Source of the DNA: Aurelia coerulea
Taxonomy: Eukaryota > Cnidaria > Scyphozoa > Semaeostomeae > Ulmaridae
Direction of reading: 5' to 3'
NCBI GenBank assembly: GCA_039566865.1
Contig: CM076961.1
Coordinates: forward strand, 9,943,501-10,007,500
DNA: 64,000 nt
Notes under the pieces: model-generated
Databases searched by the model: none
Seen by the model: the letters and a program-made list of their open reading frames with translations, nothing else
Told to the model about the DNA's origin: nothing
Part shown: piece after piece, positions 10,264-24,200 of the stretch
Layout of the letters: each line of letters begins with the position of its first letter
How positions within the stretch are numbered: position 1 is the stretch's first letter
Position numbers and translations under genes: made by a program

Positions 10264-11625
10264 GGGTAAGACGGGGTAAAGTGAACTACGGGGTAAAGTG
10301 AACTACTCAGAACATTCCCGCTTCTCTCCAAAAGTAAACATGCAATGATAAAACATGATTTATGCCCAATGCTTTGTTATATGTGCTCAAAGAAAATAAA
10401 AACATTTTTGCAAAATAGTCCTTCCTGCTGTTGCAAAAAATCCCTTTACCCGAGGCAGTAAAAACAACCTCGGGAAATTATGGTTGTTAGGTTTGGGCTC
10501 CTATCTTTGGTCATAATTTTTGACCCCAAGACGAAATTCATTTCTATAATTGTTTTGATCGATTTGAAGCACATACCATTTGTTTACTTTTCCAAAAGGA
10601 AAGGGCCAAGAAAGACTTTTTTGTACGCTAACATAATATTTCAAAAGATCTACCGTCCAGTCGATATTTTGCTTCGAGAGGGGTAAAGTGAACTACCCAT
10701 GATTTTTAATTTTCTCATGTGAACATGAAGTCAGATGAAGAAGACCTTTTTAATCTCACTTGGTTCATAATTCTGCCTTCGGAAAATCATGATTTTCAGA
10801 ATAAGTTTTCGCTCTAATGACACAGAAATATATTCTGATACCAGCTCCCTGAAAAACCTCCAAAAATCTGATGGCCGAAGTTTGACCTTCATTCAAAAAT
10901 GCAGTTACTGATCCAATAATTTTGTTGGGATTTGGGGAAGCAAGCATACCTATTGACATGGAAAGGATAAATGGCCATCACGGTGAAATTAGAATATTGA
11001 TAATTGTTATAGATTTATAACTAGTTTTGGTTTTATTTCTGGGCGGAGGTTTCAGGGCAAAGTGAACTACTTTGAAAATAATGTTTTTCTTTGTGGTAAT
11101 TTAGCATTTATATACAGTATAGTATTTTCCAAGTATATTCCCATTATTGTTCATCGACTTGTATTCAGGTCTCGCAATTTGACTCGAATTTGTGACTTAG
11201 ACAATAGTTTTTGGTTAATATTTGATCTGCAAAGATCGTTCTCAACATAGGTCACAATTTAATTTTTTTTTTAATATCATTCTTGTGAAATTTTTGGGTT
11301 TGTTTCGTTTTGGCATGCGGAGAACTCCTTAGAGTTTCAAAATAAATCATGTTTTCGGGTATTACCAGCATCATTTTGGTTTTATCGAACAATTGCTGAG
11401 TAGTTCACTTTACCCCGGTCTGGGGTAAAGTGAACTAGGCAGAGCGGTCGCCAAAAAAAGCTCTGTTGTGAGACAATGGATAAGGATTTAAAAAACATTT
11501 TTGCTGGATAAACTGACCCAAAGACATAATGTCAAAACAACGTTAAAAAGTTTGCCCTCAGCTACAATCTCTTTAGGATATCCTTGAAAAACCTCCAAAA
11601 TAGTTCACTTTACCCCGTCTTACCC
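10264..11625 (+). mobile_element. TA-1362 element, copy 2
   Basis: Same length, ends and insertion point as copy 1. Diagnostic bases are T at the first site and C at the second (GACCTTTTTAATC and ACAACGTT). It sits in a unit lacking MITE-A. Confidence 0.93.
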
Positions 11626-11922
11626 TAGATACTATATTTTTTATAAAAAATTAGTGTGACCCGTGTGACCCGTCGTTTTCTTTGGTAAAATGTGTACTGA
11701 GGCATCTAAGAAGGGTGTGACCCGTGCTGTGACCCGTGGTGTGACCCGTCGTATAGCTCGTGGTGGGACCAGTCTGCCATTCACAATGGCTATGCTTCAT
11801 TTGAATTTGAACACTAAACCAACCACGTTCAATGGATAGAAACATTAAAATCTTCGACCAAATGACTGTAAAGACTTTCACAGCCACATACAATTCTCGT
11901 AGCATCACTGTTCTTCTATGCC

Positions 11923-13136
11923 ATGTATAAGAAACAACAAAGGAAGAACCTGAGCAAAGGATTAACTTTGTCAGCTGTTTTTCAGATTTTTGGTGCTGCC
12001 GTTAAAGCTCTCTCCAGTGAGAAGAGGGGCATTATGAAAATACTTTATGATGAATATGTTTCACAGACAGACATACCTGTTCGAATTTTTAATGATGTCC
12101 TCGCGTTTACTTATGTTTTAGTCCTGTTTTACACGTCAAAACATGCATACATCCACTCACTCGACCTCAGACAATCCTCGCCAAAACCCTTGTCACAAAA
12201 TGGAAAAAGGTAGATCTGAAGAGCAAATACCCCCCTTTACCCCCCAAGTCAATGTTGCTGAATTCTCTAACTTGGAAAATATCATGCAGCAAGTGTCCTG
12301 AATCAAGACAAACAACATTGACTTGGGGGGAAGGGGGGTTTACGAGATATTTCCGCTGAAGTGGTAGGCACTTAGATTTTTGTTGAAAAATGCTGAAAAA
12401 TTCAGTTTGTGACAAGAGGTTTTGGCGAGGATTGTCTGAGGGTAAAATTTTTTATAAGAGCTCAAATTTAAACTTTTTCACTCGAATGGTACTAATTCGA
12501 TGGCGCTCGTTCCGGATATGTGATTTGTTTTGTGATTAGTGATGTTGATTGTTCAATTTGACGTCACGAAATGAATCAAAACGGCCTTTGGCTCTGAAAT
12601 CATGGAATTTCCACCTTCAATCGAACTAAACAAATGTACTGGCAGCCAAATATCATCGATTTTATGAAATAAAGATTTATTAGTGGACCAGTATAGCGAT
12701 ACTGCAAGAAATTGACGGGTCACACCACGGGTAACACCATGGGTCACACTACTAAAGGGCGATATCTATTGAATTTGTATAGAAATTGGCACGGGTCACA
12801 CGGGTCACACGGGTCACAGTCATTTTTTATAAAAAATATTAGATACTATATTTTTTATAAAAAATTAGTGTGACCCGTGTGACCCGTCGTTTTCTTTGGT
12901 AAAATGTGTACTGAGGCATCTAAGAAGGGTGTGACCCGTGCTGTGACCCGTGGTGTGACCCGTCGTATAGCTCGTGGTGGGACCAGTCTGCCATTCACAA
13001 TGGCTATGCTTCATTTGAATTTGAACACTAAACCAACCACGTTCAATGGATAGAAACATTAAAATCTTCGACCAAATGACTGTAAAGACTTTCACAGCCA
13101 CATACAATTCTCGTAGCATCACTGTTCTTCTATGCC
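11923..13136 (+). repeat. Satellite unit L9, 1214 bp
   Basis: Filled unit directly downstream of TA-1362 copy 2; m87 T, m140 C, MITE-A 135 A, as in L3. Confidence 0.95.
12168..12438 (+). mobile_element. MITE-A copy 7
   Basis: Full length; base 135 A. Confidence 0.88.
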
Positions 13137-14350
13137 ATGTATAAGAAACAACAAAGGAAGAACCTGAGCAAAGGATTAACTTTGTCAGCTGTTTTTCAGA
13201 TTTTTGGTGCTGCCGTTAAAGCCCTCTCCAGTGAGAAGAGGGGCATTATGAAAATACTTTATGATGAATATGTTTTACAGACAGACATACCTGTTCGAAT
13301 TTTTAATGATGTCCTCGCGTTTACTTATGTTTTAGTCCTGTTTTACACGTCAAAACATGCATACATCCACTCACTCGACCTCAGACAATCCTCGCCAAAA
13401 CCCTTGTCACAAAATGGAAAAAGGTAGATCTGAAGAGCAAATACCCCCCTTTACCCCCCAAGTCAATGTTGCTGAATTCTCTAACTTGGAAAATATCATG
13501 CAGCAAGTGTCCTGAGTCAAGACAAACAACATTGACTTGGGGGGAAGGGGGGTTTACGAGATATTTCCGCTGAAGTGGTAGGCACTTAGATTTTTGTTGA
13601 AAAATGCTGAAAAATTCAGTTTGTGACAAGAGGTTTTGGCGAGGATTGTCTGAGGGTAAAATTTTTTATAAGAGCTCAAATTTAAACTTTTTCACTCGAA
13701 TGGTACTAATTCGATGGCGCTCGTTCCGGATATGTGATTTGTTTTGTGATTAGTGATGTTGATTGTTCAATTTGACGTCACGAAATGAATCAAAACGGCC
13801 TTTGGCTCTGAAATCATGGAATTTCCACCTTCAATCGAACTAAACAAATGTACTGGCAGCCAAATATCATCGATTTTATGAAATAAAGATTTATTAGTGG
13901 ACCAGTATAGCGATACTGCAAGAAATTGACGGGTCACACCACGGGTAACACCATGGGTCACACTACTAAAGGGCGATATCTATTGAATTTGTATAGAAAT
14001 TGGCACGGGTCACACGGGTCACACGGGTCACAGTCATTTTTTATAAAAAATATTAGATACTATATTTTTTATAAAAAATTAGTGTGACCCGTGTGACCCG
14101 TCGTTTTCTTTGGTAAAATGTGTACTGAGGCATCTAAGAAGGGTGTGACCCGTGCTGTGACCCGTGGTGTGACCCGTCGTATAGCTCGTGGTGGGACCAG
14201 TCTGCCATTCACAATGGCTATGCTTCATTTGAATTTGAACACTAAACCAACCACGTTCAATGGATAGAAACATTAAAATCTTCGACCAAATGACTGTAAA
14301 GACTTTCACAGCCACATACAATTCTCGTAGCATCACTGTTCTTCTATGCC
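13137..14350 (+). repeat. Satellite unit L10, 1214 bp
   Basis: Filled unit; m87 C, m140 T, MITE-A 135 G. Its mirror partner (27129-28342) has 135 A, so this base has changed or been converted since the duplication. Confidence 0.95.
13382..13652 (+). mobile_element. MITE-A copy 8
   Basis: Full length; base 135 G. Confidence 0.88.
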
Positions 14351-15564
14351 ATGTATAAGAAACAACAAAGGAAGAACCTGAGCAAAGGATTAACTTTGTC
14401 AGCTGTTTTTCAGATTTTTGGTGCTGCCGTTAAAGCCCTCTCCAGTGAGAAGAGGGGCATTATGAAAATACTTTATGATGAATATGTTTTACAGACAGAC
14501 ATACCTGTTCGAATTTTTAATGATGTCCTCGCGTTTACTTATGTTTTAGTCCTGTTTTACACGTCAAAACATGCATACATCCACTCACTCGACCTCAGAC
14601 AATCCTCGCCAAAACCCTTGTCACAAAATGGAAAAAGGTAGATCTGAAGAGCAAATACCCCCCTTTACCCCCCAAGTCAATGTTGCTGAATTCTCTAACT
14701 TGGAAAATATCATGCAGCAAGTGTCCTGAGTCAAGAAAAACAACATTGACTTGGGGGGAAGGGGGGTTTACGAGATATTTCCGCTGAAGTGGTAGGCACT
14801 TAGATTTTTGTTGAAAAATGCTGAAAAATTCAGTTTGTGACAAGAGGTTTTGGCGAGGATTGTCTGAGGGTAAAATTTTTTATAAGAGCTCAAATTTAAA
14901 CTTTTTCACTCGAATGGTACTAATTCGATGGCGCTCGTTCCGGATATGTGATTTGTTTTGTGATTAGTGATGTTGATTGTTCAATTTGACGTCACGAAAT
15001 GAATCAAAACGGCCTTTGGCTCTGAAATCATGGAATTTCCACCTTCAATCGAACTAAACAAATGTACTGGCAGCCAAATATCATCGATTTTATGAAATAA
15101 AGATTTATTAGTGGACCAGTATAGCGATACTGCAAGAAATTGACGGGTCACACCACGGGTAACACCATGGGTCACACTACTAAAGGGCGATATCTATTGA
15201 ATTTGTATAGAAATTGGCACGGGTCACACGGGTCACACGGGTCACAGTCATTTTTTATAAAAAATATTAGATACTATATTTTTTATAAAAAATTAGTGTG
15301 ACCCGTGTGACCCGTCGTTTTCTTTGGTAAAATGTGTACTGAGGCATCTAAGAAGGGTGTGACCCGTGCTGTGACCCGTGGTGTGACCCGTCGTATAGCT
15401 CGTGGTGGGACCAGTCTGCCATTCACAATGGCTATGCTTCATTTGAATTTGAACACTAAACCAACCACGTTCAATGGATAGAAACATTAAAATCTTCGAC
15501 CAAATGACTGTAAAGACTTTCACAGCCACATACAATTCTCGTAGCATCACTGTTCTTCTATGCC
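14351..15564 (+). repeat. Satellite unit L11, 1214 bp, rare MITE-A variant
   Basis: Filled unit; MITE-A 135 G with base 142 changed C to A. That change occurs elsewhere only in the unit at 25915-27128, which anchors the inverted duplication. Confidence 0.95.
14596..14866 (+). mobile_element. MITE-A copy 9, base 142 A
   Basis: Full length; base 135 G and the rare 142 A change. Confidence 0.88.
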
Positions 15565-16778
15565 ATGTATAAGAAACAACAAAGGAAGAACCTGAGCAAA
15601 GGATTAACTTTGTCAGCTGTTTTTCAGATTTTTGGTGCTGCCGTTAAAGCCCTCTCCAGTGAGAAGAGGGGCATTATGAAAATACTTTATGATGAATATG
15701 TTTTACAGACAGACATACCTGTTCGAATTTTTAATGATGTCCTCGCGTTTACTTATGTTTTAGTCCTGTTTTACACGTCAAAACATGCATACATCCACTC
15801 ACTCGACCTCAGACAATCCTCGCCAAAACCCTTGTCACAAAATGGAAAAAGGTAGATCTGAAGAGCAAATACCCCCCTTTACCCCCCAAGTCAATGTTGC
15901 TGAATTCTCTAACTTGGAAAATATCATGCAGCAAGTGTCCTGAGTCAAGACAAACAACATTGACTTGGGGGGAAGGGGGGTTTACGAGATATTTCCGCTG
16001 AAGTGGTAGGCACTTAGATTTTTGTTGAAAAATGCTGAAAAATTCAGTTTGTGACAAGAGGTTTTGGCGAGGATTGTCTGAGGGTAAAATTTTTTATAAG
16101 AGCTCAAATTTAAACTTTTTCACTCGAATGGTACTAATTCGATGGCGCTCGTTCCGGATATGTGATTTGTTTTGTGATTAGTGATGTTGATTGTTCAATT
16201 TGACGTCACGAAATGAATCAAAACGGCCTTTGGCTCTGAAATCATGGAATTTCCACCTTCAATCGAACTAAACAAATGTACTGGCAGCCAAATATCATCG
16301 ATTTTATGAAATAAAGATTTATTAGTGGACCAGTATAGCGATACTGCAAGAAATTGACGGGTCACACCACGGGTAACACCATGGGTCACACTACTAAAGG
16401 GCGATATCTATTGAATTTGTATAGAAATTGGCACGGGTCACACGGGTCACACGGGTCACAGTCATTTTTTATAAAAAATATTAGATACTATATTTTTTAT
16501 AAAAAATTAGTGTGACCCGTGTGACCCGTCGTTTTCTTTGGTAAAATGTGTACTGAGGCATCTAAGAAGGGTGTGACCCGTGCTGTGACCCGTGGTGTGA
16601 CCCGTCGTATAGCTCGTGGTGGGACCAGTCTGCCATTCACAATGGCTATGCTTCATTTGAATTTGAACACTAAACCAACCACGTTCAATGGATAGAAACA
16701 TTAAAATCTTCGACCAAATGACTGTAAAGACTTTCACAGCCACATACAATTCTCGTAGCATCACTGTTCTTCTATGCC
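15565..16778 (+). repeat. Satellite unit L12, 1214 bp
   Basis: Filled unit; m87 C, m140 T, MITE-A 135 G. It mirrors 24701-25914. Confidence 0.95.
15810..16080 (+). mobile_element. MITE-A copy 10
   Basis: Full length; base 135 G. Confidence 0.88.
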
Positions 16779-17992
16779 ATGTATAAGAAACAACAAAGGA
16801 AGAACCTGAGCAAAGGATTAACTTTGTCAGCTGTTTTTCAGATTTTTGGTGCTGCCGTTAAAGCCCTCTCCAGTGAGAAGAGGGGCATTATGAAAATACT
16901 TTATGATGAATATGTTTTACAGACAGACATACCTGTTCGAATTTTTAATGATGTCCTCGCGTTTACTTATGTTTTAGTCCTGTTTTACACGTCAAAACAT
17001 GCATACATCCACTCACTCGACCTCAGACAATCCTCGCCAAAACCCTTGTCACAAAATGGAAAAAGGTAGATCTGAAGAGCAAATACCCCCCTTTACCCCC
17101 CAAGTCAATGTTGCTGAATTCTCTAACTTGGAAAATATCATGCAGCAAGTGTCCTGAATCAAGACAAACAACATTGACTTGGGGGGAAGGGGGGTTTACG
17201 AGATATTTCCGCTGAAGTGGTAGGCACTTAGATTTTTGTTGAAAAATGCTGAAAAATTCAGTTTGTGACAAGAGGTTTTGGCGAGGATTGTCTGAGGGTA
17301 AAATTTTTTATAAGAGCTCAAATTTAAACTTTTTCACTCGAATGGTACTAATTCGATGGCGCTCGTTCCGGATATGTGATTTGTTTTGTGATTAGTGATG
17401 TTGATTGTTCAATTTGACGTCACGAAATGAATCAAAACGGCCTTTGGCTCTGAAATCATGGAATTTCCACCTTCAATCGAACTAAACAAATGTACTGGCA
17501 GCCAAATATCATCGATTTTATGAAATAAAGATTTATTAGTGGACCAGTATAGCGATACTGCAAGAAATTGACGGGTCACACCACGGGTAACACCATGGGT
17601 CACACTACTAAAGGGCGATATCTATTGAATTTGTATAGAAATTGGCACGGGTCACACGGGTCACACGGGTCACAGTCATTTTTTATAAAAAATATTAGAT
17701 ACTATATTTTTTATAAAAAATTAGTGTGACCCGTGTGACCCGTCGTTTTCTTTGGTAAAATGTGTACTGAGGCATCTAAGAAGGGTGTGACCCGTGCTGT
17801 GACCCGTGGTGTGACCCGTCGTATAGCTCGTGGTGGGACCAGTCTGCCATTCACAATGGCTATGCTTCATTTGAATTTGAACACTAAACCAACCACGTTC
17901 AATGGATAGAAACATTAAAATCTTCGACCAAATGACTGTAAAGACTTTCACAGCCACATACAATTCTCGTAGCATCACTGTTCTTCTATGCC
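16779..17992 (+). repeat. Satellite unit L13, 1214 bp
   Basis: Filled unit; MITE-A 135 A. The inverted duplicate ends within this unit: position 17028, inside the left end of its MITE-A, corresponds to the turn-around at 24451. Confidence 0.95.
17024..17294 (+). mobile_element. MITE-A copy 11
   Basis: Full length; base 135 A. Its left end is the counterpart of the array turn-around. Confidence 0.88.
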
Positions 17993-19206
17993 ATGTATAA
18001 GAAACAACAAAGGAAGAACCTGAGCAAAGGATTAACTTTGTCAGCTGTTTTTCAGATTTTTGGTGCTGCCGTTAAAGCCCTCTCCAGTGAGAAGAGGGGC
18101 ATTATGAAAATACTTTATGATGAATATGTTTTACAGACAGACATACCTGTTCGAATTTTTAATGATGTCCTCGCGTTTACTTATGTTTTAGTCCTGTTTT
18201 ACACGTCAAAACATGCATACATCCACTCACTCGACCTCAGACAATCCTCGCCAAAACCCTTGTCACAAAATGGAAAAAGGTAGATCTGAAGAGCAAATAC
18301 CCCCCTTTACCCCCCAAGTCAATGTTGCTGAATTCTCTAACTTGGAAAATATCATGCAGCAAGTGTCCTGAATCAAGACAAACAACATTGACTTGGGGGG
18401 AAGGGGGGTTTACGAGATATTTCCGCTGAAGTGGTAGGCACTTAGATTTTTGTTGAAAAATGCTGAAAAATTCAGTTTGTGACAAGAGGTTTTGGCGAGG
18501 ATTGTCTGAGGGTAAAATTTTTTATAAGAGCTCAAATTTAAACTTTTTCACTCGAATGGTACTAATTCGATGGCGCTCGTTCCGGATATGTGATTTGTTT
18601 TGTGATTAGTGATGTTGATTGTTCAATTTGACGTCACGAAATGAATCAAAACGGCCTTTGGCTCTGAAATCATGGAATTTCCACCTTCAATCGAACTAAA
18701 CAAATGTACTGGCAGCCAAATATCATCGATTTTATGAAATAAAGATTTATTAGTGGACCAGTATAGCGATACTGCAAGAAATTGACGGGTCACACCACGG
18801 GTAACACCATGGGTCACACTACTAAAGGGCGATATCTATTGAATTTGTATAGAAATTGGCACGGGTCACACGGGTCACACGGGTCACAGTCATTTTTTAT
18901 AAAAAATATTAGATACTATATTTTTTATAAAAAATTAGTGTGACCCGTGTGACCCGTCGTTTTCTTTGGTAAAATGTGTACTGAGGCATCTAAGAAGGGT
19001 GTGACCCGTGCTGTGACCCGTGGTGTGACCCGTCGTATAGCTCGTGGTGGGACCAGTCTGCCATTCACAATGGCTATGCTTCATTTGAATTTGAACACTA
19101 AACCAACCACGTTCAATGGATAGAAACATTAAAATCTTCGACCAAATGACTGTAAAGACTTTCACAGCCACATACAATTCTCGTAGCATCACTGTTCTTC
19201 TATGCC
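17993..19206 (+). repeat. Satellite unit L14, 1214 bp
   Basis: Filled unit; m87 C, m140 T, MITE-A 135 A. Confidence 0.95.
18238..18508 (+). mobile_element. MITE-A copy 12
   Basis: Full length; base 135 A. Confidence 0.88.
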
Positions 19207-19451
19207 ATGTATAAGAAACAACAAAGGAAGAACCTGAGCAAAGGATTAACTTTGTCAGCTGTTTTTCAGATTTTTGGTGCTGCCGTTAAAGCCCTCTCCA
19301 GTGAGAAGAGGGGCATTATGAAAATACTTTATGATGAATATGTTTTACAGACAGACATACCTGTTCGAATTTTTAATGATGTCCTCGCGTTTACTTATGT
19401 TTTAGTCCTGTTTTACACGTCAAAACATGCATACATCCACTCACTCGACCT

Positions 19452-19722
19452 CAGACAATCCTCGCCAAAACCCTTGTCACAAAATGGAAAAAGGTAGATC
19501 TGAAGAGCAAATACCCCCCTTTACCCCCCAAGTCAATGTTGCTGAATTCTCTAACTTGGAAAATATCATGCAGCAAGTGTCCTGAGTCAAGACAAACAAC
19601 ATTGACTTGGGGGGAAGGGGGGTTTACGAGATATTTCCGCTGAAGTGGTAGGCACTTAGATTTTTGTTGAAAAATGCTGAAAAATTCAGTTTGTGACAAG
19701 AGGTTTTGGCGAGGATTGTCTG
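19452..19722 (+). mobile_element. MITE-A copy 13
   Basis: Full length; base 135 G. Confidence 0.88.
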
Positions 19723-20125
19723 AGGGTAAAATTTTTTATAAGAGCTCAAATTTAAACTTTTTCACTCGAATGGTACTAATTCGATGGCGCTCGTTCCGGA
19801 TATGTGATTTGTTTTGTGATTAGTGATGTTGATTGTTCAATTTGACGTCACGAAATGAATCAAAACGGCCTTTGGCTCTGAAATCATGGAATTTCCACCT
19901 TCAATCGAACTAAACAAATGTACTGGCAGCCAAATATCATCGATTTTATGAAATAAAGATTTATTAGTGGACCAGTATAGCGATACTGCAAGAAATTGAC
20001 GGGTCACACCACGGGTAACACCATGGGTCACACTACTAAAGGGCGATATCTATTGAATTTGTATAGAAATTGGCACGGGTCACACGGGTCACACGGGTCA
20101 CAGTCATTTTTTATAAAAAATATTA

Positions 20126-21487
20126 GGGTAAGACGGGGTAAAGTGAACTACGGGGTAAAGTGAACTACTCAGAACATTCCCGCTTCTCTCCAAAAGTAAA
20201 CATGCAATGATAAAACATGATTTATGCCCAATGCTTTGTTATATGTGCTCAAAGAAAATAAAAACATTTTTGCAAAATAGTCCTTCCTGCTGTTGCAAAA
20301 AATCCCTTTACCCGAGGCAGTAAAAACAACCTCGGGAAATTATGGTTGTTAGGTTTGGGCTCCTATCTTTGGTCATAATTTTTGACCCCAAGACGAAATT
20401 CATTTCTATAATTGTTTTGATCGATTTGAAGCACATACCATTTGTTTACTTTTCCAAAAGGAAAGGGCCAAGAAAGACTTTTTTGTACGCTAACATAATA
20501 TTTCAAAAGATCTACCGTCCAGTCGATATTTTGCTTCGAGAGGGGTAAAGTGAACTACCCATGATTTTTAATTTTCTCATGTGAACATGAAGTCAGATGA
20601 AGAAGACCTTGTTAATCTCACTTGGTTCATAATTCTGCCTTCGGAAAATCATGATTTTCAGAATAAGTTTTCGCTCTAATGACACAGAAATATATTCTGA
20701 TACCAGCTCCCTGAAAAACCTCCAAAAATCTGATGGCCGAAGTTTGACCTTCATTCAAAAATGCAGTTACTGATCCAATAATTTTGTTGGGATTTGGGGA
20801 AGCAAGCATACCTATTGACATGGAAAGGATAAATGGCCATCACGGTGAAATTAGAATATTGATAATTGTTATAGATTTATAACTAGTTTTGGTTTTATTT
20901 CTGGGCGGAGGTTTCAGGGCAAAGTGAACTACTTTGAAAATAATGTTTTTCTTTGTGGTAATTTAGCATTTATATACAGTATAGTATTTTCCAAGTATAT
21001 TCCCATTATTGTTCATCGACTTGTATTCAGGTCTCGCAATTTGACTCGAATTTGTGACTTAGACAATAGTTTTTGGTTAATATTTGATCTGCAAAGATCG
21101 TTCTCAACATAGGTCACAATTTAATTTTTTTTTTAATATCATTCTTGTGAAATTTTTGGGTTTGTTTCGTTTTGGCATGCGGAGAACTCCTTAGAGTTTC
21201 AAAATAAATCATGTTTTCGGGTATTACCAGCATCATTTTGGTTTTATCGAACAATTGCTGAGTAGTTCACTTTACCCCGGTCTGGGGTAAAGTGAACTAG
21301 GCAGAGCGGTCGCCAAAAAAAGCTCTGTTGTGAGACAATGGATAAGGATTTAAAAAACATTTTTGCTGGATAAACTGACCCAAAGACATAATGTCAAAAC
21401 AACGTTAAAAAGTTTGCCCTCAGCTACAATCTCTTTAGGATATCCTTGAAAAACCTCCAAAATAGTTCACTTTACCCCGTCTTACCC
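20126..21487 (+). mobile_element. TA-1362 element, copy 3
   Basis: Diagnostic bases G and C, a combination not seen in any other copy here. It is followed by the most divergent satellite unit. Confidence 0.93.
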
Positions 21488-21784
21488 TAGATACTATATT
21501 TTTTATAAAAAATTAGTGTGACCCGTGTGACCCGTCGTTTTCTTTGGTAAAATGTGTACTGAGGCATCTAAGAAGGGTGTGACCCGTGCTGTGACCCGTG
21601 GTGTGACCCGTCGTATAGCTCGTGGTGGGACCAGTCTGCCATTCACAATGGCTATGCTTCATTTGAATTTGAACACTAAACCAACCACGTTCAATGGATA
21701 GAAACATTAAAATCTTCGACCAAATGACTGTAAAGACTTTCACAGCCACATACAATTCTCGTAGCATCACTGTTCTTCTACGCC

Positions 21785-22986
21785 ATGTATAAGAAACAAC
21801 AAAGGAAGAACCTGAGCAAGGGATTAACTTTGTCAGCTGTTTTTCAGATTTTTGGTGCTGCCGTTAAAGCCTTCTCCAGTGAGAAGAGGGGCATTTTGAA
21901 AATACTTTATGGTGAATATGTTCCACAGACAGACATACCTGTTCCAATTTTTGCGTTTATTTATGTTTTAGTCCTGTTTTACACGTCAAAACATGCATAC
22001 ATCCACTCACTCGACCTCAGACAATCCTCGCCAAAACCCTTGTCACAAAATGGAAAAAGGTAGATCTGAGGAGCAAATACCCCCCTTTACCCCCCAAGTC
22101 AATGTTGCTGATTTCTCTAACTTGGAAAATATCATGCAGCAAGTGTCCTGAATCAAGACAAACAACATTGACTTGGGGGGAAGGGGGGTTTACGAGATAT
22201 TTCCGCTGAAGTGGTAGGCACTTTGATTTTTGTTGAAAAATGCTGAAAAATTCAGTTTATGACAAGAGGTTTTGGCGAGGATTGTCTGAGGGTAAAATTT
22301 TTTATAAGAGCTCAAATTTAAACTTTTTCACTCGAATGGTACTAATTCGATGGCGCTCGTTCCGGATATGTGATTTGTTTTGTGATTAGTGATGTTGATT
22401 GTTCAATTTGACGTCACGAAATGAATCAAAACGGCCTTTGGCTCTGAAATCATGGAATTTCCACCTTCAATCGAACTAAACAAATGTACTGGCAGCCAAA
22501 TATCATCGATTTTATGAAATAAAGATTTATTAGTGGACCAGTATAGCGATACTGCAAGAAATTGACGGGTCACACCACGGGTAACACCATTGGTCACACT
22601 ACTAAAGGGCGATATCTATTGAATTTGTATAGAAATTGGCACGGGTCACACGGGTCACACGGGTCACAGTCATTTTTTATAAAAAATATTAGATACTATA
22701 TTTTTTATAAAAAATTAGTGTGACCCGTGTGACCCGTCGTTTTCTTTGGTAAAATGTGTACTGAGGCATCTAAGAAGGGTGTGACCCGTGCTGTGACCCG
22801 TGGTGTGACCCGTCGTATAGCTCGTGGTGGGACCAGTCTGCCATTCACAATGGCTATGCTTCATTTGAATTTGAACACTAAACCAACCACGTTCAATGGA
22901 TAGAAACATTAAAATCTTCGACCAAATGACTGTAAAGACTTTCACAGCCACATACAATTCTCGTAGCATCACTGTTCTTCTATGCC
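21785..22986 (+). repeat. Satellite unit L16, 1202 bp, most divergent unit
   Basis: Carries about a dozen private substitutions and a 12 bp deletion near 21950, against the few differences typical of other units. It lies directly downstream of TA-1362 copy 3 and keeps m140 C plus an extra neighbouring T to C change. Its MITE-A (22018-22288) is full length but has four private changes. Confidence 0.95.
22018..22288 (+). mobile_element. MITE-A copy 14, divergent
   Basis: Full length with intact ends; base 135 A and four private changes, one of which (TTTATGACAAG) lies in the right terminal repeat. Confidence 0.88.
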
Positions 22987-24200
22987 ATGTATAAGAAACA
23001 ACAAAGGAAGAACCTGAGCAAAGGATTAACTTTGTCAGCTGTTTTTCAGATTTTTGGTGCTGCCGTTAAAGCCCTCTCCAGTGAGAAGAGGGGCATTATG
23101 AAAATACTTTATGATGAATATGTTTTACAGACAGACATACCTGTTCGAATTTTTAATGATGTCCTCGCGTTTACTTATGTTTTAGTCCTGTTTTACACGT
23201 CAAAACATGCATACATCCACTCACTCGACCTCAGACAATCCTCGCCAAAACCCTTGTCACAAAATGGAAAAAGGTAGATCTGAAGAGCAAATACCCCCCT
23301 TTACCCCCCAAGTCAATGTTGCTGAATTCTCTAACTTGGAAAATATCATGCAGCAAGTGTCCTGAGTCAAGACAAACAACATTGACTTGGGGGGAAGGGG
23401 GGTTTACGAGATATTTCCGCTGAAGTGGTAGGCACTTAGATTTTTGTTGAAAAATGCTGAAAAATTCAGTTTGTGACAAGAGGTTTTGGCGAGGATTGTC
23501 TGAGGGTAAAATTTTTTATAAGAGCTCAAATTTAAACTTTTTCACTCGAATGGTACTAATTCGATGGCGCTCGTTCCGGATATGTGATTTGTTTTGTGAT
23601 TAGTGATGTTGATTGTTCAATTTGACGTCACGAAATGAATCAAAACGGCCTTTGGCTCTGAAATCATGGAATTTCCACCTTCAATCGAACTAAACAAATG
23701 TACTGGCAGCCAAATATCATCGATTTTATGAAATAAAGATTTATTAGTGGACCAGTATAGCGATACTGCAAGAAATTGACGGGTCACACCACGGGTAACA
23801 CCATGGGTCACACTACTAAAGGGCGATATCTATTGAATTTGTATAGAAATTGGCACGGGTCACACGGGTCACACGGGTCACAGTCATTTTTTATAAAAAA
23901 TATTAGATACTATATTTTTTATAAAAAATTAGTGTGACCCGTGTGACCCGTCGTTTTCTTTGGTAAAATGTGTACTGAGGCATCTAAGAAGGGTGTGACC
24001 CGTGCTGTGACCCGTGGTGTGACCCGTCGTATAGCTCGTGGTGGGACCAGTCTGCCATTCACAATGGCTATGCTTCATTTGAATTTGAACACTAAACCAA
24101 CCACGTTCAATGGATAGAAACATTAAAATCTTCGACCAAATGACTGTAAAGACTTTCACAGCCACATACAATTCTCGTAGCATCACTGTTCTTCTATGCC
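22987..24200 (+). repeat. Satellite unit L17, 1214 bp
   Basis: Last complete + unit; m87 C, m140 T, MITE-A 135 G. It forms a near-perfect palindrome with 24701-25914 across the turn-around. Confidence 0.95.
23232..23502 (+). mobile_element. MITE-A copy 15
   Basis: Full length; base 135 G. Confidence 0.88.

Larger units (their letters stand above)
9607..11922 (+). repeat. Satellite unit L8, 2316 bp, empty site b plus TA-1362
   Basis: MITE-A is absent (footprint b at 9847-9864) while TA-1362 copy 2 is present. m87 C, m140 T. The length equals 950 + 2 + 1364. It mirrors the unit at 29557-31873. Confidence 0.95.
19207..21784 (+). repeat. Satellite unit L15, 2578 bp, with MITE-A and TA-1362
   Basis: Filled unit carrying TA-1362 copy 3; m87 C, m140 T, MITE-A 135 G. 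Confidence 0.95.
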
